Source: JAZRWQ01 sp045541395 (GTDB lineage Bacteria > Bacillota > Clostridia > Oscillospirales > UMGS1783). From it: a DNA stretch of 64,000 bases. This document shows, piece by piece, positions 16,504-25,097 of the stretch; position 1 is the stretch's first letter, and each line of letters begins with the position of its first letter. The stretch is from NCBI GenBank assembly GCA_045541395.1, contig JAZQIZ010000001.1, positions 124,001 to 188,000 on the forward strand, read 5' to 3'. The translations under genes were made by a program, and so were the position numbers. The notes below the pieces were generated by a model. It did no database searches and was not told the origin of the DNA. It worked only from the letters and a program-made list of their open reading frames with translations.

Positions 16504-17547
16504 ATGACACAGTCTAAATCTGACAGCTATGCAGCAGCCGGTGTGGATATAACCGCAGGCTACAAGTCTGTTGAACTTATGAAAAAGCACATAGCACGTA
16601 CTAAAAACGAAGGCTGCCTTGATGACGTCGGTGGATTCGGCGGTTGTTTCGGCCTTAATCTTGCAGGTATTGAAGAACCTGTACTTGTTTCCGGTACTGA
16701 TGGTGTTGGTACCAAACTCAGATTTGCAATGCTTATGGATAAACACGATACCATTGGTATCGACTGTGTTGCAATGTGCGTTAATGACGTAATTTGTTGT
16801 GGCGCAAAGCCTTTGTTCTTCCTTGATTATATTGCTTGCGGCAAGAATTATCCCGAAAAAATTGCGCAGATAGTTGCCGGTGTAGCAGAAGGATGTGTTC
16901 AATCAGGTAGTGCTCTTATTGGCGGTGAAACCGCTGAGCATCCCGGTATGATGCCTGAAGACGATTATGATCTTGCAGGTTTCAGCGTAGGTATTGTTGA
17001 TAAAAAGAAAATAATTGACAATACAAAAATGAAAGCCGGAGATGTTGTTATTGCAATGGCATCTACTGGCGTTCATTCCAACGGCTTCAGCCTTGTTCGT
17101 AAGGTTTTTGACGTTGAAAATAATAAGAATCTTTTGGATCCCTGTGAGGCACTAGGTGGTAAGTCTATTGCGGAAACTCTTCTTACTCCTACCAAAATCT
17201 ATGTTAAGAGCATACTTGCCCTTCTTGATAAGGTTGAAGTTAAGGGTATTTCCCATATTACCGGTGGCGGGTTTTATGAAAATATTCCCAGAAGCATACC
17301 TAATGGTCTGGGCGCTAAGATTAAAAAGGATGATATTAAAGTTCTTCCTATATTTGATCTTATTGCAAAAACAGGAAATATTCCTGAACGTGATATGTAC
17401 AATACCTATAACATGGGTGTTGGTATGAGCGTAATAGTGGATAAGAATGATGTTGATAATGCTCTTGAAATTTTAAATGCTAACGGTGAAGATGCTTACG
17501 TTATCGGTGAAATTATTGAATCCGAAGAAGGCGTTGTATTATGGTAA
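16504..17547 (+). CDS. purM: Phosphoribosylformylglycinamidine cyclo-ligase (AIR synthetase)
   Basis: PurM closes the imidazole ring of AIR using ATP. The 347-residue protein begins with SYAAAGVDITAGYKSVELMK and has the conserved GVGTKL loop near residue 64, DCVAMCVNDVICCGAKPLFFLDY near residue 85, and ISHITGGGFYENIPR near residue 246, all standard for the family. It overlaps purN by seven bases. Assignment is firm. Confidence 0.96.
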   Translation: MTQSKSDSYAAAGVDITAGYKSVELMKKHIARTKNEGCLDDVGGFGGCFGLNLAGIEEPVLVSGTDGVGTKLRFAMLMDKHDTIGIDCVAMCVNDVICCGAKPLFFLDYIACGKNYPEKIAQIVAGVAEGCVQSGSALIGGETAEHPGMMPEDDYDLAGFSVGIVDKKKIIDNTKMKAGDVVIAMASTGVHSNGFSLVRKVFDVENNKNLLDPCEALGGKSIAETLLTPTKIYVKSILALLDKVEVKGISHITGGGFYENIPRSIPNGLGAKIKKDDIKVLPIFDLIAKTGNIPERDMYNTYNMGVGMSVIVDKNDVDNALEILNANGEDAYVIGEIIESEEGVVLW

Positions 17548-18176
17548 AAAAAAGAATAGCAGTTCTTGTATCGGGTGGGGGCACTAATTTACAGGCCCTC
17601 ATCGATGCGCAGAATAGGGGAGAAATTGATAAGGGCGAAATTGCTTTGGTAATAGCCTCAAAGCCCGGTGTATATGCACTTGAAAGGGCCGCTAATCACG
17701 GCATAGAGAGCAAGGTTCTTTGCCGTAAGGAGTACAGTAGCATTGCCGAATATTCCAAAGCATTGGTAGAAGAAATGCAGGAAAAGAATATAGATCTTGT
17801 TGTGCTTGCAGGTTTTCTTACTATTTTTGACGAGCAGGTTTATAATGCATTTCCTAATAAAATCCTGAATGTTCACCCTGCGCTTATTCCCTCTTTTTGC
17901 GGTAAAGGATTTTATGGGTTACATGTTCATGAGGCTGCTCTTAAAAAGGGTGTAAAGGTTTCCGGTGCTACAGTGCATATTGTTACACCCGAATGCGATG
18001 CCGGCCCTATTGTGTTGCAAAAAGCAGTAGAAGTAAAGTCTTTTGATACTCCTGAAATACTGCAGAAAAGAATTATGGAAGAGGCTGAATGGCGTATTTT
18101 GCCGGAGGCTGTTAAGCTATTTTGTGAGGACCGTATTTCTGTTAAAGATAATATTGTATACATAAAGGAGAACTGA
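17541..18176 (+). CDS. purN: Phosphoribosylglycinamide formyltransferase
   Basis: Transfers a formyl group from 10-formyl-tetrahydrofolate to GAR. The 211-residue protein has the PRPP-side loop SGGGTNLQAL at residues 10-19, the catalytic Asn-His-Asp set with NVHPALIPSF near residue 110 and HIVTPECDAGPIV near residue 147. It is the folate-using alternative to the formate-using PurT. The formyl donor is made by Fhs, encoded at the end of this operon. Confidence 0.95.
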   Translation: MVKKRIAVLVSGGGTNLQALIDAQNRGEIDKGEIALVIASKPGVYALERAANHGIESKVLCRKEYSSIAEYSKALVEEMQEKNIDLVVLAGFLTIFDEQVYNAFPNKILNVHPALIPSFCGKGFYGLHVHEAALKKGVKVSGATVHIVTPECDAGPIVLQKAVEVKSFDTPEILQKRIMEEAEWRILPEAVKLFCEDRISVKDNIVYIKEN

Positions 18177-18177
18177 A

Positions 18178-18894
18178 ATGAAAGTATCTTCAATTAAAGA
18201 CGAACTTAATTCACTTGCATATCACGGCAGAGGTATAATGATAGGAAAAAGTGCTGATAGTAAAAAGGCTGTAACTGCATATTTCATTATGGGCAGAAGC
18301 GAAAACAGCCGTAACAGAGTATTCGTTGCTGAAGGCGAAGCTATGCGCACAAAGGCTTTCGATGAATCAAAGATGACAGATCCTCATCTTATTATATATT
18401 ATCCTGTTCGTGTTCTTGGCAACAAAACAATAGTTACTAACGGTGACCAAACCGATACTATATATGAGTTAATGGATAAACAGATGACCTTCGAACAGGC
18501 TCTTCGAACCAGAGAATTTGAAGATGATAAGCCTAATTTTACCCCCAGGATTTCAGGTATTATTCACCGTGAAAACGGCGATATAAATTATGCTATGTCT
18601 ATTCTTAAAAGTGCTGAGGGGGATGACAGTTCCTGTGAGCGTTTCACATATGCTTATTCTTCTCCCAAAGCCGGTTATGTGAAGTTTATTCATACCTATA
18701 ACGGTGACGGTAATCCGCTTCCTTCATTTGAAGGTGAACCTAAAACTTTAGAACTTCCCAATACTGATATTGATTCTTTGACAGAATTACTTTGGGAAAA
18801 TCTGAATGAAGATAACAAAGTGTCTCTGTTTGTAAGATATATTGATATTGCGACAGGTGAAACTGAAACAAGAATTGTTAATAAAAACAAATAA
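18178..18894 (+). CDS. purO: Archaeal-type IMP cyclohydrolase (PurO family)
   Basis: Closes FAICAR to IMP, the last step of purine synthesis. In most bacteria this activity is the N-terminal domain of PurH. Here a separate 238-residue protein of the unrelated PurO fold takes its place. Motifs include AYHGRGIMIGKSADSK near the N-terminus, YFIMGRSENSRNR near residue 40, and a C-terminal LFVRYIDIATGE. The next gene encodes only the AICAR transformylase half, which makes a complete split pathway. The ATG follows the purN stop by one base with AAAGGAG upstream. Confidence 0.88.
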   Translation: MKVSSIKDELNSLAYHGRGIMIGKSADSKKAVTAYFIMGRSENSRNRVFVAEGEAMRTKAFDESKMTDPHLIIYYPVRVLGNKTIVTNGDQTDTIYELMDKQMTFEQALRTREFEDDKPNFTPRISGIIHRENGDINYAMSILKSAEGDDSSCERFTYAYSSPKAGYVKFIHTYNGDGNPLPSFEGEPKTLELPNTDIDSLTELLWENLNEDNKVSLFVRYIDIATGETETRIVNKNK

Positions 18895-18906
18895 AGGGGA
18901 ATTACA

Positions 18907-20091
18907 ATGAAAGAATTTGAACTTAAATATGGCTGTAACCCCAATCAGAAGCCTTCTAAAATTTATATGCACGACGGAAGCGATCTTCCTATTGAGATCC
19001 TTAACGGTCGTCCCGGCTATATTAATTTTTTAGATGCTTTTAATAGTTGGCAGCTTGTGAAAGAACTTAAGGCTGCTTTAGGAATGCCTTGTGCTACTTC
19101 ATTTAAGCATGTTAGCCCTACTTCAGCAGCTGTTGGCACCAAGCTATCAGATGAACTGAAAAAGGCATGCTTTGTTGATGACGTTGAAGGTCTTGACGAT
19201 TCTCCGTTGGCTTGTGCCTATGCCAGAGCAAGAGGCACTGACAGAATGTCTTCTTTTGGTGATTTCATTGCTCTTAGTGATGTTTGTGATGTTACAACTG
19301 CAATGCTTATTAAAAGGGAAGTTTCTGATGGTGTAATTGCTCCGGGATATACTGAAGAAGCTCTTGAAATTTTAAAGGCAAAGAAAAAGGGCAATTACAA
19401 TGTTATTAAAATTGATCCTGCTTATATACCCGATCCTCAGGAACACAAGCAGGTTTTCGGAATAACATTTGAGCAGGGAAGAAACAATTTTGAAATAAAT
19501 AAAGAACTTTTAAATAATCTTGTTACAAAAAATAAAGAGCTTCCGGAAAGTGCAGTTCGTGACCTTATAATTGCACTTATTACTTTAAAGTATACACAGT
19601 CTAATTCTGTTTGCTATGCTGTTGATGGCCAGGCAATAGGTGTTGGTGCCGGCCAGCAGTCCAGAATTCATTGTACAAGACTTGCCGGTTCCAAAGCAGA
19701 TAACTGGCATCTTCGTCAGAGCGAAAAGGTGCTTAATCTTCCTTTCTTGCCTAAGTTGGGCAGACCTGATAGAGACAATGTAATTGACGTTTATATTTCA
19801 GATGACTATGAGGATGTTATTGGTGAAGGTAATTGGCAACAGTATTTTACTGTAAAGCCTGAAGCCTTTACTAAGGAAGAGAAGAGAGCTTATCTTGATA
19901 AGATTAGCGGTGTTTCAGTTGGAAGCGATGCATTCTTCCCGTTTTCTGATAATATTGAAAGAGCTAAAAAGAGTGGAGTCAGCTACATCGCTCAGCCCGG
20001 TGGTTCAATCAGAGATGATGCTGTTATTGATTGTTGTGATAAATACGGTATTGCTATGGCGTTCACCGGCATGCGACTTTTCCATCATTAA
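18907..20091 (+). CDS. purH: AICAR transformylase, stand-alone (PurH C-terminal domain only)
   Basis: Formylates AICAR with 10-formyl-tetrahydrofolate. The 394-residue protein corresponds only to the AICARFT part of PurH: LKYGCNPNQKPSKIY, the catalytic-lysine region TSFKHVSPTSAAVG, ARGTDRMSSFGDF, LKYTQSNSVCYA and AGQQSRIHCTRLAGSKAD are all present. The MGS-type cyclohydrolase domain is missing, and its job is taken by the upstream PurO gene. The C-terminal IAQPGGSIRDDAVID is also typical. Some authors use the name purV for such split forms. Low folate supply here would raise AICAR and ZTP, the riboswitch ligand. Confidence 0.93.
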   Translation: MKEFELKYGCNPNQKPSKIYMHDGSDLPIEILNGRPGYINFLDAFNSWQLVKELKAALGMPCATSFKHVSPTSAAVGTKLSDELKKACFVDDVEGLDDSPLACAYARARGTDRMSSFGDFIALSDVCDVTTAMLIKREVSDGVIAPGYTEEALEILKAKKKGNYNVIKIDPAYIPDPQEHKQVFGITFEQGRNNFEINKELLNNLVTKNKELPESAVRDLIIALITLKYTQSNSVCYAVDGQAIGVGAGQQSRIHCTRLAGSKADNWHLRQSEKVLNLPFLPKLGRPDRDNVIDVYISDDYEDVIGEGNWQQYFTVKPEAFTKEEKRAYLDKISGVSVGSDAFFPFSDNIERAKKSGVSYIAQPGGSIRDDAVIDCCDKYGIAMAFTGMRLFHH

Positions 20092-20109
20092 TAAAGGAGA
20101 ACACAAATT

Positions 20110-21381
20110 ATGAATATAATGGTTGTTGGCGGCGGCGGAAGAGAGCATGCTATTATTAAGAAACTTAAGGAAAACAAAAGCATTTCTAAAATATATGCTT
20201 TACCTGGTAACGGCGGTATTGCTAAAGATGCTGAATGTGTTAATATTGGCGCTAAGGATATTTCGTCTATAGTTAATTTTGCCAAAGAGAACAATATTGA
20301 ATTTGCGGTTGTTGCACCTGATGATCCTTTGGTATTAGGATGTGTTGATGCTCTTAATGAAATCGGTGTTCCTTGCTTCGGCCCCAATAAAAATGCAGCA
20401 ATAATTGAAGGCAGTAAGGTATTTTCTAAAAATCTTATGAAGAAATATGGTATTCCTACTGCTCAATACGAGGTTTTTGATAACCTTGAAAAGGCTCTTG
20501 AATACCTTGATACTGCGCCGATACCTACTGTAGTCAAGGCAGATGGTCTTGCTCTTGGTAAGGGTGTTATAATTGCTATGACCAGAGAGGATGCAAAAGA
20601 AGCTGTTATCTCTATGATGCAGGATAAGGTATTTGGTGAAAGCGGCAGTAACGTTGTTATTGAAGAATTTTTAGAAGGTCCTGAAGTTTCGGTGCTTTCT
20701 TTTACTGACGGCAAAACATTGGTTCCTATGATCTCTTCAATGGACCATAAACGTGCTCACGATAATGATGAAGGCTTAAATACCGGCGGTATGGGAACTA
20801 TTGCTCCAAACCCTTATTACAACGATGAAATAGCCAATGAATGTATGAAAAAGATCTTCTTGCCTACAATGGAGGCTATGAATAAGGAAGGCAGAACCTT
20901 TAAAGGTTGCTTGTATTTTGGACTGATGCTTACTAAAAACGGACCTAAGGTTATTGAATACAATTGTCGCTTTGGTGATCCGGAAACACAGGTAGTGTTA
21001 CCTTTGCTTAACAGTGATCTTTTTGAAATTATGAAGGCCGTCAGCAATCAGACTCTTTCTGAGAGTATGGTAAAATTCTCTGATAATAGCGCTTGTTGTG
21101 TTATTCTTGCTTCGAAGGGATACCCGCTAAAGTATCAGAGTGGTTTTGAACTGACTCTTCCTGCAGATAGCGAAGATCAGTTTATTTACGTTGCCGGCGC
21201 TAAGAATGAAGGGGAAAAGCTTCTTAGTGCAGGCGGCAGAGTACTTGGTGTAACTGCAGTTGCAGAGGATCTGCCTGGTGCAATAGAAAAAGCGTATGCT
21301 CATACTAAGAAGGTTGGCTTTGAAAATGGTTTTTGCCGTTCGGATATAGGTCAGCGTGCTTTAAAAGCACTGAATAAGTGA
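20110..21381 (+). CDS. purD: Phosphoribosylamine-glycine ligase (GAR synthetase)
   Basis: An ATP-grasp enzyme that joins glycine to phosphoribosylamine, the product of PurF. The 423-residue protein begins with VVGGGGREHAI and has VKADGLALGKGV near residue 140, the MGTIAPNPYY segment near residue 230 and the metal-binding EYNCRFGDPETQ near residue 280. Length and motif order are normal. AAAGGAG precedes the ATG. Confidence 0.96.
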   Translation: MNIMVVGGGGREHAIIKKLKENKSISKIYALPGNGGIAKDAECVNIGAKDISSIVNFAKENNIEFAVVAPDDPLVLGCVDALNEIGVPCFGPNKNAAIIEGSKVFSKNLMKKYGIPTAQYEVFDNLEKALEYLDTAPIPTVVKADGLALGKGVIIAMTREDAKEAVISMMQDKVFGESGSNVVIEEFLEGPEVSVLSFTDGKTLVPMISSMDHKRAHDNDEGLNTGGMGTIAPNPYYNDEIANECMKKIFLPTMEAMNKEGRTFKGCLYFGLMLTKNGPKVIEYNCRFGDPETQVVLPLLNSDLFEIMKAVSNQTLSESMVKFSDNSACCVILASKGYPLKYQSGFELTLPADSEDQFIYVAGAKNEGEKLLSAGGRVLGVTAVAEDLPGAIEKAYAHTKKVGFENGFCRSDIGQRALKALNK

Positions 21382-21391
21382 GGATAGATCA

Positions 21392-24300
21392 ATGGTATAT
21401 AGAGTTTATGTTGAAAAGAAAAAGGAACTTGCTCATGAGGCTTCCGCTCTTAAGAATGATATAGTTTCTTTGTTGCAAATCAAATCCTTAGAAGATATTC
21501 GCGTTATAAATAGATATGACGTTGAAAACATTGAAGAAGAACTGTTTGATTACTGTGTTAAAACTGTATTTTCCGAACCCCAGCTTGATATAGTTTCCAA
21601 GGAGATTACCGGTACGGAAAATGCAAAGATTTTTGCGGTTGAGCCATTACCGGGTCAGTATGACCAGAGAGCAGACTCTGCTGCACAGTGTATTCAGATC
21701 ATCTCACAGGGTGAGAGACCTTTAGTTGGTACAGCAAAGGTTTATGTTCTTTCAGGAAATATTTCCGATTCTGAATTTGAGGAAATTAAGAGATATGTTA
21801 TTAACCCTGTTGAATGCAGAGAAGCTGATCTTGCTGCAAAGGAAACCTTAGCTGTAGATTATGAAATTCCTACTGAGGTTGCAACTGTAGAAGGCTTTAT
21901 AGAGCTTGACAAGGAAGGTCTTGTACAGTTTATCAATGATAACGGTCTTGCAATGGATGCTGATGATATTAAGTTCTGTCAGGATTATTTCAAGGCTGAA
22001 AAGAGAAACCCGACAATTACTGAAATTAAAATGATTGATACCTATTGGTCCGATCATTGCCGTCATACTACATTCTCTACTATTATTGATAACATTACAT
22101 TTGAAGACGATCTTTTGCAGAAAACTTATAACGAGTATATTGCAATAAGAGAAAGCTTAAACAGAACAAAACCTGTTACTCTTATGGATATTGCAACTAT
22201 TTCGGTTAAATATTTAAGAGCAAATGGTTTGCTTGATAAACTTGATGAATCCGAAGAGATCAATGCTTGTACAGTTAAGATGGACGTGGATGTTGACGGT
22301 AAAACCGAAAAATGGTTGTTGCTCTTCAAGAATGAAACCCATAACCATCCCACTGAAATTGAACCCTTTGGCGGCGCTGCAACCTGTGTTGGCGGTGCAA
22401 TTCGTGACCCTCTTTCCGGACGTTCTTACGTTTATGCTGCAATGCGTGTAACAGGTGCCGGGAACCCTCTTAAGCCTGTTAATGAGACTATACCCGGTAA
22501 ACTTCCGCAAAGAAAAATAGTTACAACTGCCGCTGCCGGGTATTCTTCTTACGGTAACCAGATAGGCCTTGCAACAGGTCAGGTAGATGAGCTTTATCAT
22601 GACGGTTATGTTGCTAAAAGAATGGAAATTGGTGCTGTAATTGCTGCAGCACCTGCTGAAAATGTTCGCAGAGAGCGTCCTGAGGACGGAGATATTGTTA
22701 TTCTTTTAGGCGGCAGAACCGGTAGGGACGGTTGCGGTGGCGCAACCGGTTCTTCCAAGTCTCATAATCTTCATTCTCTTGAAAGCTGTGGTGCTGAGGT
22801 TCAGAAGGGTAATGCTCCTGAGGAACGTAAGCTTCAGCGTCTGTTTAGAAATAAAGAGGCTTCTCAGCTTATTAAGCGTTGTAATGACTTTGGCGCAGGC
22901 GGTGTTTCTGTTGCTATCGGCGAATTAGCTGATGGACTTGAAATTAACCTTAACGCTGTTCCCAAAAAATATGATGGTCTTGACGGTACAGAACTTGCTA
23001 TCAGTGAATCTCAGGAAAGAATGGCTGTTGTTGTTGAAAGCAAGGATGTTGCCCGTTTCTGTGAGCTTGCCAAGGAAGAAAACCTTGAAGCTACAGTTGT
23101 TGCCACTGTTAAAGCAGAGCCGCGTCTCGTTATGCATTGGAATGGCAAAAATATTGTTGATATTTCTCGTGAGTTCCTTAATTCCAACGGTGCTCCCAAG
23201 CATATGGATATTACCATTTCTGCTCCTGAGAAATTCGATAAGGAAGTTAAGGGCACATTTACAGATAACTACAAAGAACTTGCACAGGATCTTAACGTTT
23301 GCTCCAAGCGCGGTCTTTCTGAAAGGTTTGACTCAACAATTGGTGCAGGCACAGTTCTTATGCCTTTTGGTGGTAAGAATCAGCTTACTCCTATACAGGC
23401 AATGGCTAATAAGGTTTCTGTTGAAAAGGGTATAACCAATACCTGTTCAGTAATGTCTTGGGGCTATAATCCTTTTATTGCTGAAAAGAGCCCCTTCCAC
23501 AGTGCTTATCTTGCTGTTGTTGAATCTGTTTCAAAACTTATTGCTACCGGTGCCAAATTTGAAGACGTTTATTTAACCTTCCAGGAATACTTTGAAAAGC
23601 CCATGAAGGACGGACGTCGTTGGGGTAAACCCCTCTCTGCTCTTTTAGGCGCATTTAAGGCGCAGCAGGCTCTTAAGATCGGTGCTATCGGCGGTAAGGA
23701 CTCTATGAGCGGCACCTTTGAAGATATTGACGTTCCTCCTACACTTGTTTCATTTGCTGTTACTACAGATAAGGTAGATAATATTGTTTCTCCTGAATTT
23801 AAGAAGCAGGGAAGTAAGGTTGTATTAATTAAGCCTGTATACGGTGAAGATAAACTTCCTGAAACCGAATCCTTGCTTAAAGCATACTACACAGTTAATG
23901 GTCTTGTTGAAAATAAAAAGGCACTCAGCATTTATACTCCTGTATACGGTGGTATTGCTGAAGGTGTTATGAAAATGTGCTTCGGTAACGGCATAGGCTT
24001 CAATTATGCTGATAATATTTCTTTAGAAGAAATGTTCGGCTATAATTACGGTTCATTTATTGTTGAGCTTACAGAAGATATGGAAGTTGGCACAACTTTG
24101 GGTTACACTACAGAAGAACAGACTATAGTATATAAGGAAGAAGCTATTGAACTTGCAGAACTTTTGCAACTTTACGAAGATAAGCTTGAACCTATTTTCT
24201 CTTGTAACATTAAGAGCGTTAAGAAAGATATACCTGCATTTAATTATGAAGCTAATGAATATCCTGTTATTCAAACCAAGGTTGCTTCTCCTAAGGTTCT

Positions 24301-25084
24301 TATTCCCGTATTCCCCGGAACTAACTGTGAATATGATACCGCTAAGGCTTTAAGAAATGCCGGTGCGGATCCGGAGATCTTTGTTATAAACAATCTGTCA
24401 TCTGCAGGAATAACTGAATCTGTTGAAAGCTTTGCTAAGAAGGTTAAGGATTCTCAGATAATCTTTATTCCCGGTGGTTTTTCCGGCGGTGACGAGCCTG
24501 ACGGTTCCGGTAAGTTTATAACTGCATTTTTCCGTAATGGTGCGGTAAAAGAAGCTGTTTCCGATCTTTTGGAAAACAGAGACGGTTTAATGGCAGGTAT
24601 TTGTAACGGATTCCAGGCCCTTATTAAGCTTGGTTTAGTTCCTTATGGTAAGATTATTGATACAGACGAGAACTGTCCCACTCTTACCTTTAACACTATT
24701 TCCCGTCATCAGTCACGTCTTGTTCGTACAAGAATTGCTTCTAATAAATCTCCTTGGCTTATGTATACTAAGCCCGGTGACGTTTATACTGTACCTATTT
24801 CTCACGGCGAAGGTAGATTCTTAGCAGATGAAAAGTTAATTCTTGAACTTGCGAATAATGGTCAGATAGCTACACAGTATGTTGACCTTAACGGTGTTCC
24901 CACAAATGACGTTCGTTTTAATCCCAATGATTCTGCTTTTGCTATTGAAGGTATTACTTCTCCTGATGGCAGAGTATTCGGTAAAATGGGCCATTCTGAA
25001 AGAATCGGTAACGGTCTTTACAAGAACGTTGACGGTGATTATAACATTGGCATGTTTGATGCCGCTGTAAAGTACTTTAAATAA
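21392..25084 (+). CDS. purL: Phosphoribosylformylglycinamidine synthase, single-chain type
   Basis: Converts FGAR to FGAM with glutamine and ATP. At 1230 residues it is the single-chain form that combines PurS-like, PurL and PurQ parts. The synthetase part contains DTYWSDHCRHTTF near residue 215, NETHNHPTEIEPFGGA near residue 315 and GGKDSMSGTFED near residue 770. The C-terminal class I glutaminase is intact: Cys1071 in AGICNGFQAL and the histidine of SHGEGRF. This contrasts with the dead glutaminases of CarA and PurF in the same window. Penultimate gene of the purine operon; fhs follows after 13 bases. Confidence 0.96.
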   Translation: MVYRVYVEKKKELAHEASALKNDIVSLLQIKSLEDIRVINRYDVENIEEELFDYCVKTVFSEPQLDIVSKEITGTENAKIFAVEPLPGQYDQRADSAAQCIQIISQGERPLVGTAKVYVLSGNISDSEFEEIKRYVINPVECREADLAAKETLAVDYEIPTEVATVEGFIELDKEGLVQFINDNGLAMDADDIKFCQDYFKAEKRNPTITEIKMIDTYWSDHCRHTTFSTIIDNITFEDDLLQKTYNEYIAIRESLNRTKPVTLMDIATISVKYLRANGLLDKLDESEEINACTVKMDVDVDGKTEKWLLLFKNETHNHPTEIEPFGGAATCVGGAIRDPLSGRSYVYAAMRVTGAGNPLKPVNETIPGKLPQRKIVTTAAAGYSSYGNQIGLATGQVDELYHDGYVAKRMEIGAVIAAAPAENVRRERPEDGDIVILLGGRTGRDGCGGATGSSKSHNLHSLESCGAEVQKGNAPEERKLQRLFRNKEASQLIKRCNDFGAGGVSVAIGELADGLEINLNAVPKKYDGLDGTELAISESQERMAVVVESKDVARFCELAKEENLEATVVATVKAEPRLVMHWNGKNIVDISREFLNSNGAPKHMDITISAPEKFDKEVKGTFTDNYKELAQDLNVCSKRGLSERFDSTIGAGTVLMPFGGKNQLTPIQAMANKVSVEKGITNTCSVMSWGYNPFIAEKSPFHSAYLAVVESVSKLIATGAKFEDVYLTFQEYFEKPMKDGRRWGKPLSALLGAFKAQQALKIGAIGGKDSMSGTFEDIDVPPTLVSFAVTTDKVDNIVSPEFKKQGSKVVLIKPVYGEDKLPETESLLKAYYTVNGLVENKKALSIYTPVYGGIAEGVMKMCFGNGIGFNYADNISLEEMFGYNYGSFIVELTEDMEVGTTLGYTTEEQTIVYKEEAIELAELLQLYEDKLEPIFSCNIKSVKKDIPAFNYEANEYPVIQTKVASPKVLIPVFPGTNCEYDTAKALRNAGADPEIFVINNLSSAGITESVESFAKKVKDSQIIFIPGGFSGGDEPDGSGKFITAFFRNGAVKEAVSDLLENRDGLMAGICNGFQALIKLGLVPYGKIIDTDENCPTLTFNTISRHQSRLVRTRIASNKSPWLMYTKPGDVYTVPISHGEGRFLADEKLILELANNGQIATQYVDLNGVPTNDVRFNPNDSAFAIEGITSPDGRVFGKMGHSERIGNGLYKNVDGDYNIGMFDAAVKYFK

Positions 25085-25097
25085 GAGGTAGTTATAA

